DNA of 64,000 nucleotides, taken from assembly GCA_025345505.1 (NCBI GenBank), contig JANVCC010000048.1:3268640-3332639 (forward strand), given 5' to 3'. The position numbers were made by a program, and so were the translations under genes. Positions 13,070 to 25,968 of this stretch are shown one piece after another; within the stretch, counting starts at the first letter, position 1; each line of letters begins with the position of its first letter. A model generated the notes under the pieces. That model was not told the origin of the DNA, did not search any database, and saw only the letters and a list, made by a program, of their open reading frames with translations. Source of the stretch: Todiramphus chloris collaris (Eukaryota > Chordata > Aves > Coraciiformes > Alcedinidae).

Positions 13070-15185
13070 AACATTGGGAGATGTTCAGCTCTGCTGGCAA
13101 GGTAACCAATAAGAGGCTGCACAACAGGATGAAAACGTTTTGTTTCTCATCTCAGTTAGATGTCACAAAAGGAAAACAAGTATAAAAAAAAAAAAGAAAA
13201 AGGTCACCTTATGGAAATTCCACAAAAAAAAATGCTTCATTCTGGTTAGGAGCTCTAGTAAAAGGAAGACAAAACAACACTCCAAAATTTATGTCCCCTG
13301 CCTTGTTTCCTTCCGAGGAGATCTGGGGAACCAACACTCAGCATCGAGAAGGAAACAGATGGGTAGCAACAGCTAACAGCTCCTGTTAGAAATGCACTTA
13401 GCACGCACTGAAAAATGGTGGGGATGAACTGATCAGCCAGTGGGGTACACCATAAATTCGCCTATCGTGGAAATACCACCCGTCGTTTGTCACATACAAT
13501 GAAGTCTATGTCCTCAAATTTCTTCAAACGAGGCAGTCTAGGAAAATTATGGTGGTTCCCTGTGGTCTACAAACCAAAGGCTGCAGCAACCACTTCAAAA
13601 ATGCTCACCAGTTTGTGTGTCAGCTTTAGCAGGCTGGATATTTAGGAGATGCTAAATGAATAGTTACAGGTGTGCTGAAGTAAAAACTGAAATATCACAG
13701 GCCACATTTGAAAATACAGCTTATCTATGAGTATTGGCTAAAAAAACTTAACTGACTTGTAAGGACAAATACAGAGAAAGCCAAGGTAGAAACTTCAGTG
13801 CCACAAAGGTTATTTTTAGCTTTGCAAATCTTTGCTGTGTCTAAATATTCTTTTTATTTCTTTTTTTTTCTTTTTGTCTTTGCATTTAACCTTCCAAGTC
13901 TGAGATTAAAAAGCATGCTGGAAGTTACTGAGCAGACACATCGTTAAGCTTAGAGGAACCCAGTGCATTAGCTTTACAAGTAATTTTATAACAATAAAAT
14001 TGCACAACAAACCACCCTCATGCACAGCGAGCAACGGAAGCGTTTTACAGGGCTACAGAACATGAGAAGCACTGAGAATTATCTGCTAACCTGGTGGGAC
14101 TGACTTTAAGGCTTTTATAAGCCCCAGAGTGTCTCTTGACTTCTCAAAATCTTAACTCTCGGGAAATGGAAAAGCTCAGCTTGCTTCTGAAGCCAGGCTG
14201 CAGTTTCAGAAATGCTCCACACAAACCAGTTCTGCCAACAAATGAAGGAGTCCTGGCTTCTCACCCCACTCAGCAGCCCTGGGGTGAACCACATTTAGGA
14301 GCAGGTCCATTTTCACTTTTACCTGTACCGAATCTGCCTGCATTCAGGCCCCAATCCAGCTTACCTGGAGCTGTACCAACATCTGCCCCAGCACTAAGGG
14401 AAGCAGAGGCTGTAAACCACAGCAGTACCAGCTTAAAAATGATTGACTCTATTTCCAGATAGAGAAAAGTTCAAGAACTTCTCATCTCCCCCTAAAGGCA
14501 AATAACCATTTGGGAGACAATTGGTTCTTTCCCTCCTCAATTTTACTGAGTCTAGATATTTCAGCACAATGCTCAACACACTGGGACCTGCACTGGTTCC
14601 AGGTACAGCAGGACAAACAACACTAACTGGGGCAGGGAGCCTGGACCTGTACCCAAAGCAGGCTACAAGGGATTTGCTCTCGGCTTCGCTGAGGATTTCA
14701 TTCAAACAGAACAGAACTGAACCAAAAAAAAAGCCCAGGGTAGAGAGGAGTGTCAGAATCCCACCTTCACACCCAGCATGAAGCACGTGTCAATCCACAT
14801 TTCCATTGCCTCAACACCGGGGAAGGCACTTCTGGGTAAACATCAAATGCTGCAGCTCTCTGCCAAAGCAAACCCGCAGACAAATGCAACTGGAAGTCTG
14901 GAGAATTTCTGTGTTGTTTTAAAAACAGTGTAAATGTGTGCAGCTCTTTGTCCCAGGCACCAGCTGCCTACGTGCACTGGGGGTGAGCGTGGCACTGGCT
15001 TTGAACCGACAGATCCGTTCCACTAACTCGGTAGCCGAGACCTATACCTCTGGGTTCTGATGCAGAACAGACACTTGAAGCATCAGCACCCTCTCACCAA
15101 TATGGAAATCACGTGTGATAACTCTTATTTACTGCATAATATAGACAACAAGGAGAAAGCTGCATAGCGAGACATTTGCACTTAC

Positions 15186-15220
15186 GTGGTTTATATAGAG
15201 ACTCTTGCGTTTTTCTCTCA
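15186..15220 (-). CDS. CCNY: CCNY coding exon B (about residues 77-88)
   Basis: A 35-nt exon with acceptor TGTGTTTTTGCAG and a perfect GTAAGT donor (plus 15180-15185). With the final G of exon A it reads VREKRKSLYINH and ends on a codon boundary. Human cyclin Y has VREKRKSLFINH, so there is one conservative F-to-Y change. It is too short for ORF-based gene finding and is recognisable only from the family sequence and its splice sites. It adds a basic segment to the pre-cyclin-box region. If this exon alone were skipped, exon A would join exon C out of phase, so it looks constitutive. Confidence 0.96.
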
Positions 15221-17011
15221 CTGCAAAAACACAAAATATGATAGAAATATTACATGACTATTTTTCCCGAGTAGCTTCTTACATACCATTTATAATAAAA
15301 AAAAAAAAAAAAAGAACAGGAGGCTATCTACGTGCAACATCATAACGGCTTTTGCACTCACCGAGTATATTTGTATAACCAAACACAGAAGGAACACGTT
15401 CTCTGTATGCGTACAGGCACTGATGCTCACTGGTGTGGGGATGGATGAGAGTTCTCACCAGTGTGGGTACCTGGCCGGGCGTTGGTGCACGTGGGAAAGT
15501 TAAGATGCAGCAAGCTACAGTCCAAGTTAGCAATGGACCAGCCATCCTTCACCAGTTCTCTGCGTGGTTACTCCTCAGCCACCAGTGCAAGGCACCTGGC
15601 TACCTTGCAGCTACGAAAGCACCTACGTAGCTACACGCTGGAGTTAGCAAGCTCTCCTCACAGCTTACTGTGCACTAACTCCTGCAGAGGAACCGTATGC
15701 ATTACACCACTGCCTTCTGTAAGGGTCAGGTGCAAGCCTGAAACTATGACTCCTGTCGGCTGGAACAGTGGAAATAGATGACTCTGGTGAGTATGAACCA
15801 GTCACCACAAGCAAGGGTTGCAAGTCAAAGCCACAATTAGCTAAAATATTCAGACAGTAAACAGCACCAACAAGGGAGATAGACGTACAGAGTCTTAATT
15901 GTCAGGCAAATGCTTATTGCAGCTGATTAAATATACTGTTTGGTTTGGTTTTATTTTTTAAAAGCACTTTCCCAATTAACTCACCCCATAGAGAGCCTGT
16001 GGAGCTCTGTTCCAGGGAAAATACCACAGCATTTAGGATACAAGTCTGGAGGCGACCAACACATAAATCAAAGTGCAGGATTAAAATAATAATGGTTTCA
16101 TGCTGCAGGTGATTAAATGCACTTTGGTGCACCATGATTTGAAAGCTATGCAACCCAATGCACTTAGCAAGGCAAGAGCTGATAATGGTGGGATAGCCTG
16201 TCCATTCCCTGTTGGATGAGAAGCCATTATTGGTGATTTCTTTATAAGCAAGCAATCTCACATAAACAAGGCTGCATGTGTGAATACCGTGAAATAATTG
16301 TGTTTAATGCAGACATAAAATGAAAAGAAAATAAGAAAAAAAAAAAAAACTTTTAAAAGTCCTTACATAATTTTCCTCCCAGGGAGCAGAAAGGAGAATC
16401 ACACATGACAGATGTTAGCCATGTCACTTAGTACATGCTCAGAGCCACAATTAAGGACATTGTATAAGAAACAGAATTAAACAGGAACAGCAGGAAAATT
16501 CTGATCAGCTACCAAACACTTACACTGCTTGAAATCCTGCTAAAACACTGCACTACACCTAAGTTTCACACACTGCATTTATCACCAGCATGGGATATTA
16601 GTAACCTAAAAGGAAACGACAAATTGATGGTAGATACTCACTTCTAAGAACAGCCAAAGTGTTTGTCTAGTATTGCACACTGCAAGGTATTCAAATTATT
16701 CAATTTCCCATGAAAGTGCAATCCTCTGTTTACCAAAACAAGGATATCACTCCCAGCTCATCTCCCATTCGCTGTTTCACATCTCCAGAAGACTTTATTA
16801 GTGTATTTATACAACCCCCTCACTTCTCACTTCAAAACCCAGTTTGTCCCCAACTGCTCTCTCTTTTGTCATCACAACTCTTCCCTTTGACCGAGGGCAA
16901 GATAATTGTTGCACGGGGCACGAGGCCACTTCTGCCAAGCTGAAGTGACTGCAAAGAGGGAAATGCATCACTTGGCGTCAGTCAGTTGAAAGATGCTTTG
17001 CACTGTTCACA

Positions 17012-17038
17012 CAGTCTGGTCTTCAGCAGACCAGACTG
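17012..17038. repeat. Short inverted repeat (10-bp stem)
   Basis: CAGTCTGGTC (17012-17021) and its exact reverse complement GACCAGACTG (17029-17038) flank a 7-base loop. The function is unknown, and in an intron it may be incidental. Confidence 0.8.
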
Positions 17039-18800
17039 CAGTCATAATTAACCATCATTTTGTAGCATAAACTCCCAACTGCAACTCCAGGCTCGTGGCT
17101 TTCAAGCATGAGGTTCTGCTGAAATGAAGCTGAAGGGATTTAGAGTCGTTTTAAACAATGAAGCTTCCACTCGCTTTCTAACGGTTTAGAACTTGAAAGC
17201 TGGAATGGAACTCTTCAAGTGGAGACTGGGATGCTGCCAAATTCTCTTAGTATTCCTCATTTTAAGGTCAATGACCTGTTCCTATTTCTGCAGGCACTTT
17301 CAACTGTTACTGTAAGAAAACACCCTGCAACAAGGAGGAGTGAAGGAATACAGACATATACGTATGTGTGTGTATGTATATATTCATTTTGGATTGAGCT
17401 GTAATAGAAGCTTTCTGTTTGCAATTTCTATAGACTATCTTAATGTTACCCTGAAAATCCTGAAGGATTACATCAAAAAAATAAAAAAAAGTCTGGCATT
17501 TTGGGAGCTAGTAAATTTTGTTTTGTTTTATCAGAGACAGGAGACTGGCCCTAGTTCACATTAAAGAGTAAGTCCAGCTTACTTCACTTCCATCTGCTAT
17601 ATGAACACTAGTTCAAAACCCTCTTTGTCCAAAGCCAATTGTTGCACTTGTACTGCGAAACGTAGCCAGGACATGGAACGTGTAAAGCCCAAAGTAAGGT
17701 AGGAGAGGTGGACAACTGCCACCCACTTACAGGAAAGACCATTCCCAGAGCCCTCAAGTGGCATCTGCTGCCTTCTTGCTATTATAAGGAGAGGAAGTTA
17801 CCTTGTTGGGAATGCTAAGGTTTGGAAATCCTGGCTTAACCACAACCACATGTTAAACAGCACATGGCTTTCCAGTCACCTCACCCATCCTGCTTGCAGG
17901 CCAAGCTCAGCACACAAGGGAGCACTTTCAGAAAGCACTCAGAAATTAAAAGACATCAAAGGTGATTTTGTTTACTAGCCCCCTAAATGGGGAGGATTAC
18001 TCATGTTAAGATTCTGCACCTAGGAAACATCCCCAAAGAGCTGGAAACATTTAGAAAACCTACTTAGTTATTCTTCAACTTTTCCACCAGACTGACTGAA
18101 CTCTCAGGTAATTAAGGATGCATTCAGCCTACCAACTAAGAGGAACAGGAGAGATGTAGATGCTTAGCATGGCATCCAGCCTTCAAGGAACAAGGGGAAA
18201 TCCAGACCACATAATATCCAGAGATGCCATGTCCTGTCTCACTGTATTTGGGGTAGTCAGCTGCTTGTTCTTCACTCACATCTTGACCACAAGCAGCTTT
18301 AGCACAGCTCTTATGCCAGGACAGTACTACAAGGTTACCAGTGAGGCTGGAAGAATACAGGGCTACTAGAAAGCCAAACATGGAATTACCAAACCACTTT
18401 AGCACGGAGTGATGGACTTGGCCATTTCCCACAGTACAAACACGTGATGTACACTTCAGAGTCACACAGATCCTGGATGAACCCTTCAGTCTTGATGCCC
18501 CTCAAATCTCCAATATGTGTATTTCAAATGTCTATAGGTGTTATCTACAGGAATATTTTCTGTCACAGTCAACAGGAAGGCTTGTCAGCCCAATGATATA
18601 CAAGTAAGGGAGAGAGGTAGTTACATACCCAAGTTAGGTCTTTTCAACATTGCCAGGTCAGGTCTCCCCTTCTAGACTGTCTTAAGAAGTTCTGGGGGTC
18701 CCCTAGCCTACATGGCAGACTGTCAGAATACAAGCCTACACTCCCTAAAAAAACACTTATATTTTCCCCTTAACAAGCATTTTATTGCATTTTGTTGTTA

Positions 18801-19130
18801 GAACCCCAGAATGGTAGGGGTTGGAAGGGACTTCTGGAGATCATCAAGCCCAACTGGCAGGATCACCTAGGGCAGGCCACACAGGAACAGATCCAGGCAG
18901 GTTTTCAAAGTCTCCAGAGCAGGAGAGTCCCCAACCTCTCTGGGCAGCCTGTCCCAGGCTCTGTCACCCTCACAGTGAAGAAGTTCCTCCTTACATTGAA
19001 GTGGAACCTTTTGTGCTCACGTTCATACCCCTTGTTCCTTGTCCTATTGCTGGGCACTACAGAAAGGAGATTGGTCCCTTCCATTTGACACCCATCTTCA
19101 GATATTTATAGACATTAATAATGTCCCCAA
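18801..19130 (-). mobile_element. CR1 LINE 3' fragment
   Basis: Begins 'CCCAGAATGGTAGGGGTTGG' and 'AAGGGACTTCTGGAGATCAT', followed by the usual CR1 3' region ('CTCTCTGGGCAGCCTGTCCC', 'CTCACAGTGAAGAAGTTCCT'). It ends near 'GACATTAATAATGTCCCC'. 5'-truncated. Confidence 0.93.
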
Positions 19131-20828
19131 CATCCCTGAAGAGTGTGATAGCTCCTACAGCTCACGTGGTTCTAAAGTGGGCCCAAAGTACAGACAAGCT
19201 AAATCCTTACTACTCTGAGCAGCCTGTTCCACCAGAACAGGATGGTTCTTGGCAATACATCAGTAGATAAATGTTCACAGAAACTTTTTTTTTGGTTGTC
19301 CAAGCAAAAGAGTTTTTGGACTTTTTTCCCACCGTGATCAAGGAGAGCTGAACAGATCTTTCATTCCTGTTGATAATGTTTCTATATTGTCTCACTAAAT
19401 TTATTGTTCTCCCTCAAAAATATGTTCTTCATATTACTTAAACCAGAACAGAGTTTTATAGAGCAACTCTAACATGGGTGTAAACTATCATTTTAAAAAA
19501 TGCCTACAGTTAACTCCATACTGCAATAACTTAACCTCTATTATTATAAGTAAGAATAATCATCAGGTCTGGTCAAAACTGTAGTTGTTAGATCAGGGAT
19601 TTTTCTTGTCCTTTCTTCCAACAAGCAGTAACAAAAACCAGGCAGCATCTATATGGGATTATATAGTATCAAAACACTCTAAAACCACTTTTAAATAGAC
19701 ATTAATCTTCATAATAGTGTGCTATGAAAATATTACTGTATTCATTTTAAAGACTACCAAACCAGATAAGATCACATCCAAAACCACATAATAAGGCATT
19801 GACAGAACCAGGGCTGAATTCAGAAGGACAATCTGAAGGGCAAAAGAGGTACTCACATAATCAACTCTTCAATCAGGGCCTAAATGTATATCCTCTTTGT
19901 TCTAGTCATGCTCAAAAATTAGCAAAAAATATACAGTAAGTGAAAACTCCATTATTTTTAAGTGATGTGTTTGAGACTGCAATTTACTATGTAAATCAAA
20001 AAAGGCATTTACAGGCAGCAGAAGGAAGGACAAAGCATTCATACAGAGCAGTCAGAATTATAATGCAGAAATTGCTCTGAAAGTCTTGGTAGAAAATAAT
20101 GTGGTTTGCATCGATTATTCATCTGCTTCGAAAACAACATGTCATACATGTCCAACAGGGAATGAAAGAGCCAGAATAAATGGCTTCCATTCTACTAACT
20201 CTATCAAGAGGCTTGCTTAGCAGATGTAATTCCAGAGGGATCATTTTGTCTACGAATAAAATAAATACTCCAGACAAATATATGATTATATCAAATCCAT
20301 AATGAGAAGAAGGGAGAATGTTTGGGTGGGTTGTTTCGTTATTAAAATCTAGTACAGAGCTCATTTACAGTATCAGCTATAGCAGAGGAAACTCTGAACT
20401 GTCTTCTTAGCTAATGTAAACTGGCATTTTCTTAAGAAAATACTCCCCACATATTTCCCAGAAGCTTGGCCTAATGTTCAGAGTTCAAGAAAAAACAACA
20501 ATCAGCTGCACAGAAAATTTTAGATTTAGGGAAAGTATTTTTTAAATATAATTACATGAAGCTTTACCCATATTTGTAGCTGTGATACAATGACTACTTG
20601 GAACTTATAATTCAGGATTCAAACCTGCACCTTCTGCTACTGGTCTGACAAAGTAAGTAACTAAAGATGTAAAGATAAGTAACTTCTCTCAACTCTAACA
20701 TGATGCCTATAAAAGCCTTTTTGGGGGAGGGCAGGGCAATTATATATTAAAAGACTGTCACATGCATTCTAGCAAAGGGTTCAGAGATAACTGTAAAAGC
20801 AAACACTGTAATAAATTCAGTAACCTAC

Positions 20829-20903
20829 CATCTGTTTGTGATTTACTGAGAAATATCGTACTGGCCCGTGGATGATCTGATGGGTTGAATTCCATGTTCA
20901 AAT
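20829..20903 (-). CDS. CCNY: CCNY coding exon A (about residues 52-77)
   Basis: A 75-nt internal exon. On the minus strand a long pyrimidine tract ends in TTTCTTTCCAG, and the exon is followed by the donor GTAGGT (plus 20823-20828). It starts with two bases completing an Asp codon and reads [20 protein letters not shown] then SQTD, ending on one base of the next codon. I recognise this as the cyclin Y segment just before the VREKRKS motif. It lies in the N-terminal regulatory region, ahead of the cyclin box. The STIFLSKS stretch contains the serines at human positions 71 and 73, which have been reported (from memory) as CDK14-dependent sites linked to cyclin Y turnover. The preceding exon must end in phase 1 with a G. 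Confidence 0.97.
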
Positions 20904-21920
20904 CTGGAAAGAAAGAAATAAAGAAAGAATAGCACAAAAATGTTTATGATTAGCCAAGAGTACACACAGATTTTCCCATTCTTTTTAGTAAGACCAAGTT
21001 TACATGCTTTAAGCAGCTATTGTAAAACAGAATTCATCTTGAGTCCTCTTTTTTTTATCCTTCTTCACACAAGGGGCTTCTTTTGGCATCCGTATCATTT
21101 GCATCAATGCAGCTTTGGGATTAGACTTTGGTTCCAAGGGCTGCTTTTGGATTAACACAGATAAAGCAGCTCGAGAAGTTTGTACACAAGAAATCAGGAA
21201 TTCTCCATCTACCATCAGTTTCTTCCCACCGTGCCCCAAAGCCATTGCTATGTGCAGGAACACAGCTTGTTATATGTAATTATAGAAGAATTAACTATTA
21301 CAAAACAAAAAAAGCAGCCCTCTGTTGTAGATGGGTTTCCAGGACCAGATGTGACTAAAATAAGTAGTTATTGCAAGCTGAATGTAAACAAGCCAAAGCC
21401 AGCGCATTTTAAATGATCAAAATTACAACAACCTTGGAACTTTCCTGACACTTCAAAGATGAACATATTTCTTGCTGTGACAACTTCAAAAAAAACAACC
21501 AAAAAAAAGACCTCAAACCAAACCAGTCCTAAAAAGCTTTTACCAGATTAAAGATTCAAATCTATCACAGTTTATAAAAGCTTCTGTGAATATTATGTTC
21601 CCCATCAAGATTAAAATCCATTGAATCTACTTGTTCCCAAATTCCACTCCACTACCAATTTGTCAAATCACTTATATGCCTGCATCCACTTGAAAGCATG
21701 CTATTAAAAACAACACATCAGGGTTTTTTTATCCTTGCTCTCCCAGTGTGCCTGTCTCATCCTTATGAAAACAGAACAAAGTCTTTTTGCCTGGGGGTCA
21801 AGTTCTCCTGTCTATAGCTTTCCCTGTTGCTCCACCATCCATCACCATACTCTCTTCTCCCTTTCCCTTTTATTTCCTAATTTACTAGGTCTACCACTTA
21901 CCTGCTTTTTTTTTTTCTGG

Positions 21921-21934
21921 ACACACACACACAC
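21921..21934. repeat. (AC)7 microsatellite
   Basis: Seven AC units follow a pyrimidine-rich stretch at 21905-21918. Confidence 0.85.
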
Positions 21935-22143
21935 CTCTCTACAAATGTATTTTCTAGTGGTATTCTTTCCCTTGATGGTCTTTTGGGTTCCTTTTCCTTT
22001 CCTTGCATGCTGCAGCCCATGAGATGAGCAGCCTGAGATGCTGCTGCTACCTGGACATAACTTCTGGAATAAACATGATGTTTTTTCTTACAAGAAAGAA
22101 CCCAGAAACACAGAGGAGCAATTGCACAGTTGCAATGGCAGCC

Positions 22144-22159
22144 TATTATTATTATTATT
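22144..22159. repeat. (ATT)n microsatellite
   Basis: About five ATT units. Confidence 0.85.
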
Positions 22160-23809
22160 GAAGCCACAAAGGAGAAGAAATCTAGGAATTTCAAGGGAAA
22201 GCAATTTTGATTCTCTAGAAACCATGGTTTGCAGCCAAGTTTCGAGAAGACACTAGGAATGTCATCTTCCTGCTAGGAGTTTTGAGTTGAAAGGTATGTG
22301 AACTGGAAAAAAAATATTGTCCCGTTGGAAAAACAAAAATAAAATCATCCATTGAGATAGATTGTGCTGGTAAAGACTGTTTTCCATTTCAGAATAATTT
22401 TCCCATTAAGGTGAATTTAAGGTGCAATTCATGAAGCGAAGAGTAACGAGCATTTAAACATGGCAAAATTCAGTTCTCCTTTAGGAACCTCTTCACATTT
22501 ATCACACAGCACAATACAACACCATCAACAAAAAAAACTGCCTTTTTTAATTTTAAACTGCCACTGATCATTCTTCTACAAACCTTTTAAAATACAGCAA
22601 GGCAAACTCAGCCAGGTAAATGGGACCAGCAACGCGAAACCTAACTCAACTTCCAGAACACTGCCCTTAACCAGGCAATCATTCCTTCAGGCCCCTAGAA
22701 AATTATCTGCTGGGGCAGTAATAACAACCTGGTACAGGCTTACAGTCTGCTCGCAGGGCTGGAGAGAAAGGAAAACCACTTGCCACATCTTGCAGTCAAG
22801 TTGCAACTATTTAAAATGCCTGTGTGATAAAAGGCTATTGTGTAGAACCAACAGAGGACTTAAAAGTCTTCCAACCAAAAAGCACTGGCTCTGGGATAAA
22901 CTGTTATTCTTCCGACAGGAGCTGAAAAGAAGGGCAGCAAAACCCAGTCTCTGCAGCTGCAGAGGCCAGAGCAGGGATCTGGAAGCACGTTGGGAGAGGC
23001 AGCTGCCCGGTGCCAGGCAGCGGCCGTGGCTCCTTCCCACTGCTGAACCCCACAAAGCACCGAGCATCCTGCTCTCCCCACATCCCTCCTCTCACATCTC
23101 ACCAAGCAACTGCAGGCATCAAACAAACCCACCTCCCTTTCTCAAACTGCCTGCACAAAATAAATAAATAATAATAAAAAAAAATCAGAGAAGGAGGAAC
23201 ATAAGTATGGGGAGCAGCAAAGCCTGCCAGGGCAGGTTACCCTGCACAAGGTGGCCAGGAGAAGACAAGTGCTGCTGAGAGAGGCTGGCTCTCTGCTTCT
23301 CTTTGAAGAATGTCATGGGCTTGCAGGCAGAAGAAAGTTCAGCTTGATGTGTCCCTGCAACCCTGAGCTCCTCCAAGTAAAAGACTTGGGCAAACTGGAG
23401 CATCCCAAAGGCCACCTGTGGGACCACATCACTCCAGGCCACCGCTGCTGGCATACAGAAGTGTTAGAATGGATGAAGTTTCACACCGTGCCAGTAAGAT
23501 TTCAGTCTCTGGCTGATCCTGCATATCTTATTTTATTCTAAATTTGGAAACAAAGACCTTTGGGGGTATGGCAACAAACTCTTACAAATGTGTCACCAGA
23601 AACTGTGTTACAGAAGAGATCAAATGATGACAGATATCTCATCACCAACGGGCATAATCCATGAAAACATTATTTCCACCCTAAAGAAAATACTATATTA
23701 ATACAGCTTTAGTGTTACCAGTAGTTCTTTCAACTATTTGAAAAGTATTCTGAAAATCAGCCATAATATGAAAGGTGTGCCCATTCTGTAGTGGAATAAT
23801 CAATTCAAT

Positions 23810-24428
23810 GTGCCCTTGTGGGCAGGAAGGCCAATGGTCTCCTGGGGTGCATTAAGAAAAATGAGTCCAGCGGGTCAAAGATGGTTCTGCTCCCCTCTAC
23901 TCTGCACTGGTGAGACCACATCTGGAGTGTTGTGTCCAGTTCTGGGCTCCCCAGTTTAAAGGGACAGGGAAATACTGGAGAGAGTCCAACGAAGGCTACA
24001 AAGATGATGAAGGGACTGGGACATCTCTCTGATGAGGAAAGGCTGAGAGCCCTGGGGCTGTTCAGCCTGGAGAGGAGAAGCCTAGAGGGGATCTTATCAA
24101 TGTTTGCAAATATCTGAGGGATGGGTGACAAGTAGAAGAAGCCAGGCTCTTTTCAGTGGTGCCCTGGGACAGGACAAGAGGCAATGGTCACAAGGTGAAA
24201 CACAGCAAGTTCCACCTCAACATGAGGGAAAACTTCTTCCCTGTGAGAGTGCCAGAGCCTGGCCCAGGCTGCCCAGAGAGGCTGTGGAGTCTCCTGCTCT
24301 GGAGCCTTTCCAGCCCCCCCTGGCTCTGTTCCTGTGTGGGCTGCCCTGGGTGACCCTGCTCTGGCAGGGGGGTTGAACTCGATCATCTCCAGAGTTCCTT
24401 CCCAAACCCCTACCATTCTAGGATTCTA
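23810..24428 (+). mobile_element. CR1 LINE 3' fragment, about 620 bp
   Basis: Collinear with the CR1 ORF2 C-terminus and 3' UTR. It has 'GTGAGACCACATCTGGAGTG', 'GTCCAGTTCTGGGCTCCCCA', 'GGCTGAGAGCCCTGGGGCTG', 'TTCAGCCTGGAGAGGAGAAG', and a terminal ...CCCTACCATTCTAGGATTCTA. Plus orientation, antisense to CCNY, 5'-truncated. Short frames such as EERLRALGLFSLERRSL (starting near 24031) are remnants, not a working protein. Confidence 0.95.
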
Positions 24429-25899
24429 AACTCACACAAGCAAAAGCTCTGCTATTGAAAAGTGAGGAAAATGAGCCTCAGACTTTCAGTTACCACTATC
24501 TACACAAACCTTCCCCCACTGCTAGCAGTGGGCTCTGTGACTCATCCTAGCCTTCCAAAGCAAAGATTTCAAGTGGGTACTTCTTCCAATACTTACACCG
24601 TGCTCCAAAATCAGCCTGTGAGAAAAGTCACTATCTCAAAGACAATCCATATCAAAAATCTTTCACTGTAGATGTTCTTTCCAGTTAAACAGATGTGGGA
24701 AAATATTCCCCATCTTTTCATAGTTCGAAGATCACATTTCCTTTTCTTCAATACTAAAGGATGGTTAAGTTATGCAAAATGTAACTCCCATCCTGTAAAC
24801 ACCTGAACAGAGGGATACCCCATGAAAACTTCAGGGGTTTTGTCTGCTCTGGTTTAGAAACCCATGGTGTGTGTCTATGAATACATGTATACATGCACAT
24901 GGATATGTCTGTATCTATATAGATGTACTTTTAAATCAAGCCCAATTTTTGGTTAGCCAAAACAAAGGTACACTTCAGCTAAGAGATCACGTGTCTAACA
25001 GAATTCACACAAGCTTGGAGGATTTCAGCAAGACCAGAGTTACAAATGCATGCAAATACACTTAAGATTCCATTCTTTTCCTTGCTTAGCAGCATACCAA
25101 AGTAAGAGTTATTATAATGAGTATTCTGATTTATCCTGTGGAAATAAATTCATTTTCTCTCCAAGAAAAAAAAGTACCTTTTGCATATAACTTCCTTCAG
25201 CAGATAACTGTGCTGAAGTTTATGACAACCCTCAGAAAAACCCAATGAGATTCACCCTGCACACTGTGAGAAAACAGTTCCTAAGGCTACGGTAGGTGCA
25301 TTCAAATGTGGCCATAAAAAGAAGCAAACTGTAAAGTAGTTGAGTTTCAGACTTGGGCTAAAGTCCAGGAAAGACTTTAAATCTCAAAACAAGATCTTAA
25401 AAAGCATTACTGAGACCAAAAATACTGAATACAACCTCAGTCTGTACGTTTGGAAAGGATAAGGAGAAAGTTTACAGGAGCGTAGAAGAGCGTTACTAGA
25501 ATGACAGGAGGACTGCAGGAAATGCCTTCAAATGAGTCTGAAGGCAAACCTTTCAGCTGATGAGAAAAGAAACCTAGGAGGATTCTGTAGTTCACGTGTA
25601 CCTCCACAGGAGGAGAGGAATAAGTGCTTTTAGCTCTCTGTAGCCTGGCACACAACAGAACAAAACCAGGGGAAAATGAAGGCAGAAAGATCTTCATTGT
25701 GAACCTGGGTGAAAAAAACAAAGGAGAAAAAGAAAAAAGGAGGATAATTAGGCACCGAAGATCCACACCCAAGGAACGCATAAACAACTTATTTTGATGT
25801 TATCCCTCTCTAGAAGACTGCTTCAGCCAAACATCTTTAGGGTTTAGTCCAGCACGAGTATTTAGGGTCAATTTAAGAATAACTACATGCAAGTTACTG

Positions 25900-25968
25900 G
25901 CTTTATGATTCATATGCTGGTCAGACCAGATGATCCCAGGGGTCTCTAGCCTAAGTTCTATAAAATCC
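25900..25968 (+). mobile_element. Possible ancient CR1-like 3' end
   Basis: 'TATGCTGGTCAGACCAGATG', then ATCCCAGGGGTCTCTAGCC, then TTCTATAA resembles the old amniote CR1 tail (GGTCAGACTAGATGATC...GGTCCCTTCTGGCC...TCTATGAA). Diverged, so tentative. Confidence 0.45.

Larger units (their letters stand above)
4355..15185 (-). other. CCNY: CCNY intron between exons B and C
   Basis: About 10.8 kb of intron. Recognisable contents are a CR1 fragment (6942-7434), a possible ancient CR1 tail (11005-11068), a 28-bp tandem duplication (13023-13069) and homopolymer runs such as poly-A at 11869-11880. The rest is unique-looking AT-rich sequence. The longest open frame (9286-9690, plus) resembles nothing I know and has no supporting signals. 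Confidence 0.75.
15221..20828 (-). other. CCNY: CCNY intron between exons A and B
   Basis: About 5.6 kb of intron with a 17-nt poly-A run (about 15297-15313), a hairpin (17012-17038) and one CR1 fragment (18801-19130). No further exon is recognised. The 109-aa minus frame at 18136-18465 has no family resemblance. Confidence 0.75.

Noticed and set aside
18136..18465. 109-aa minus-strand frame in the CCNY intron
   Set aside because: Sense to CCNY but not part of cyclin Y. No splice sites that would fit phase between exons A and B.
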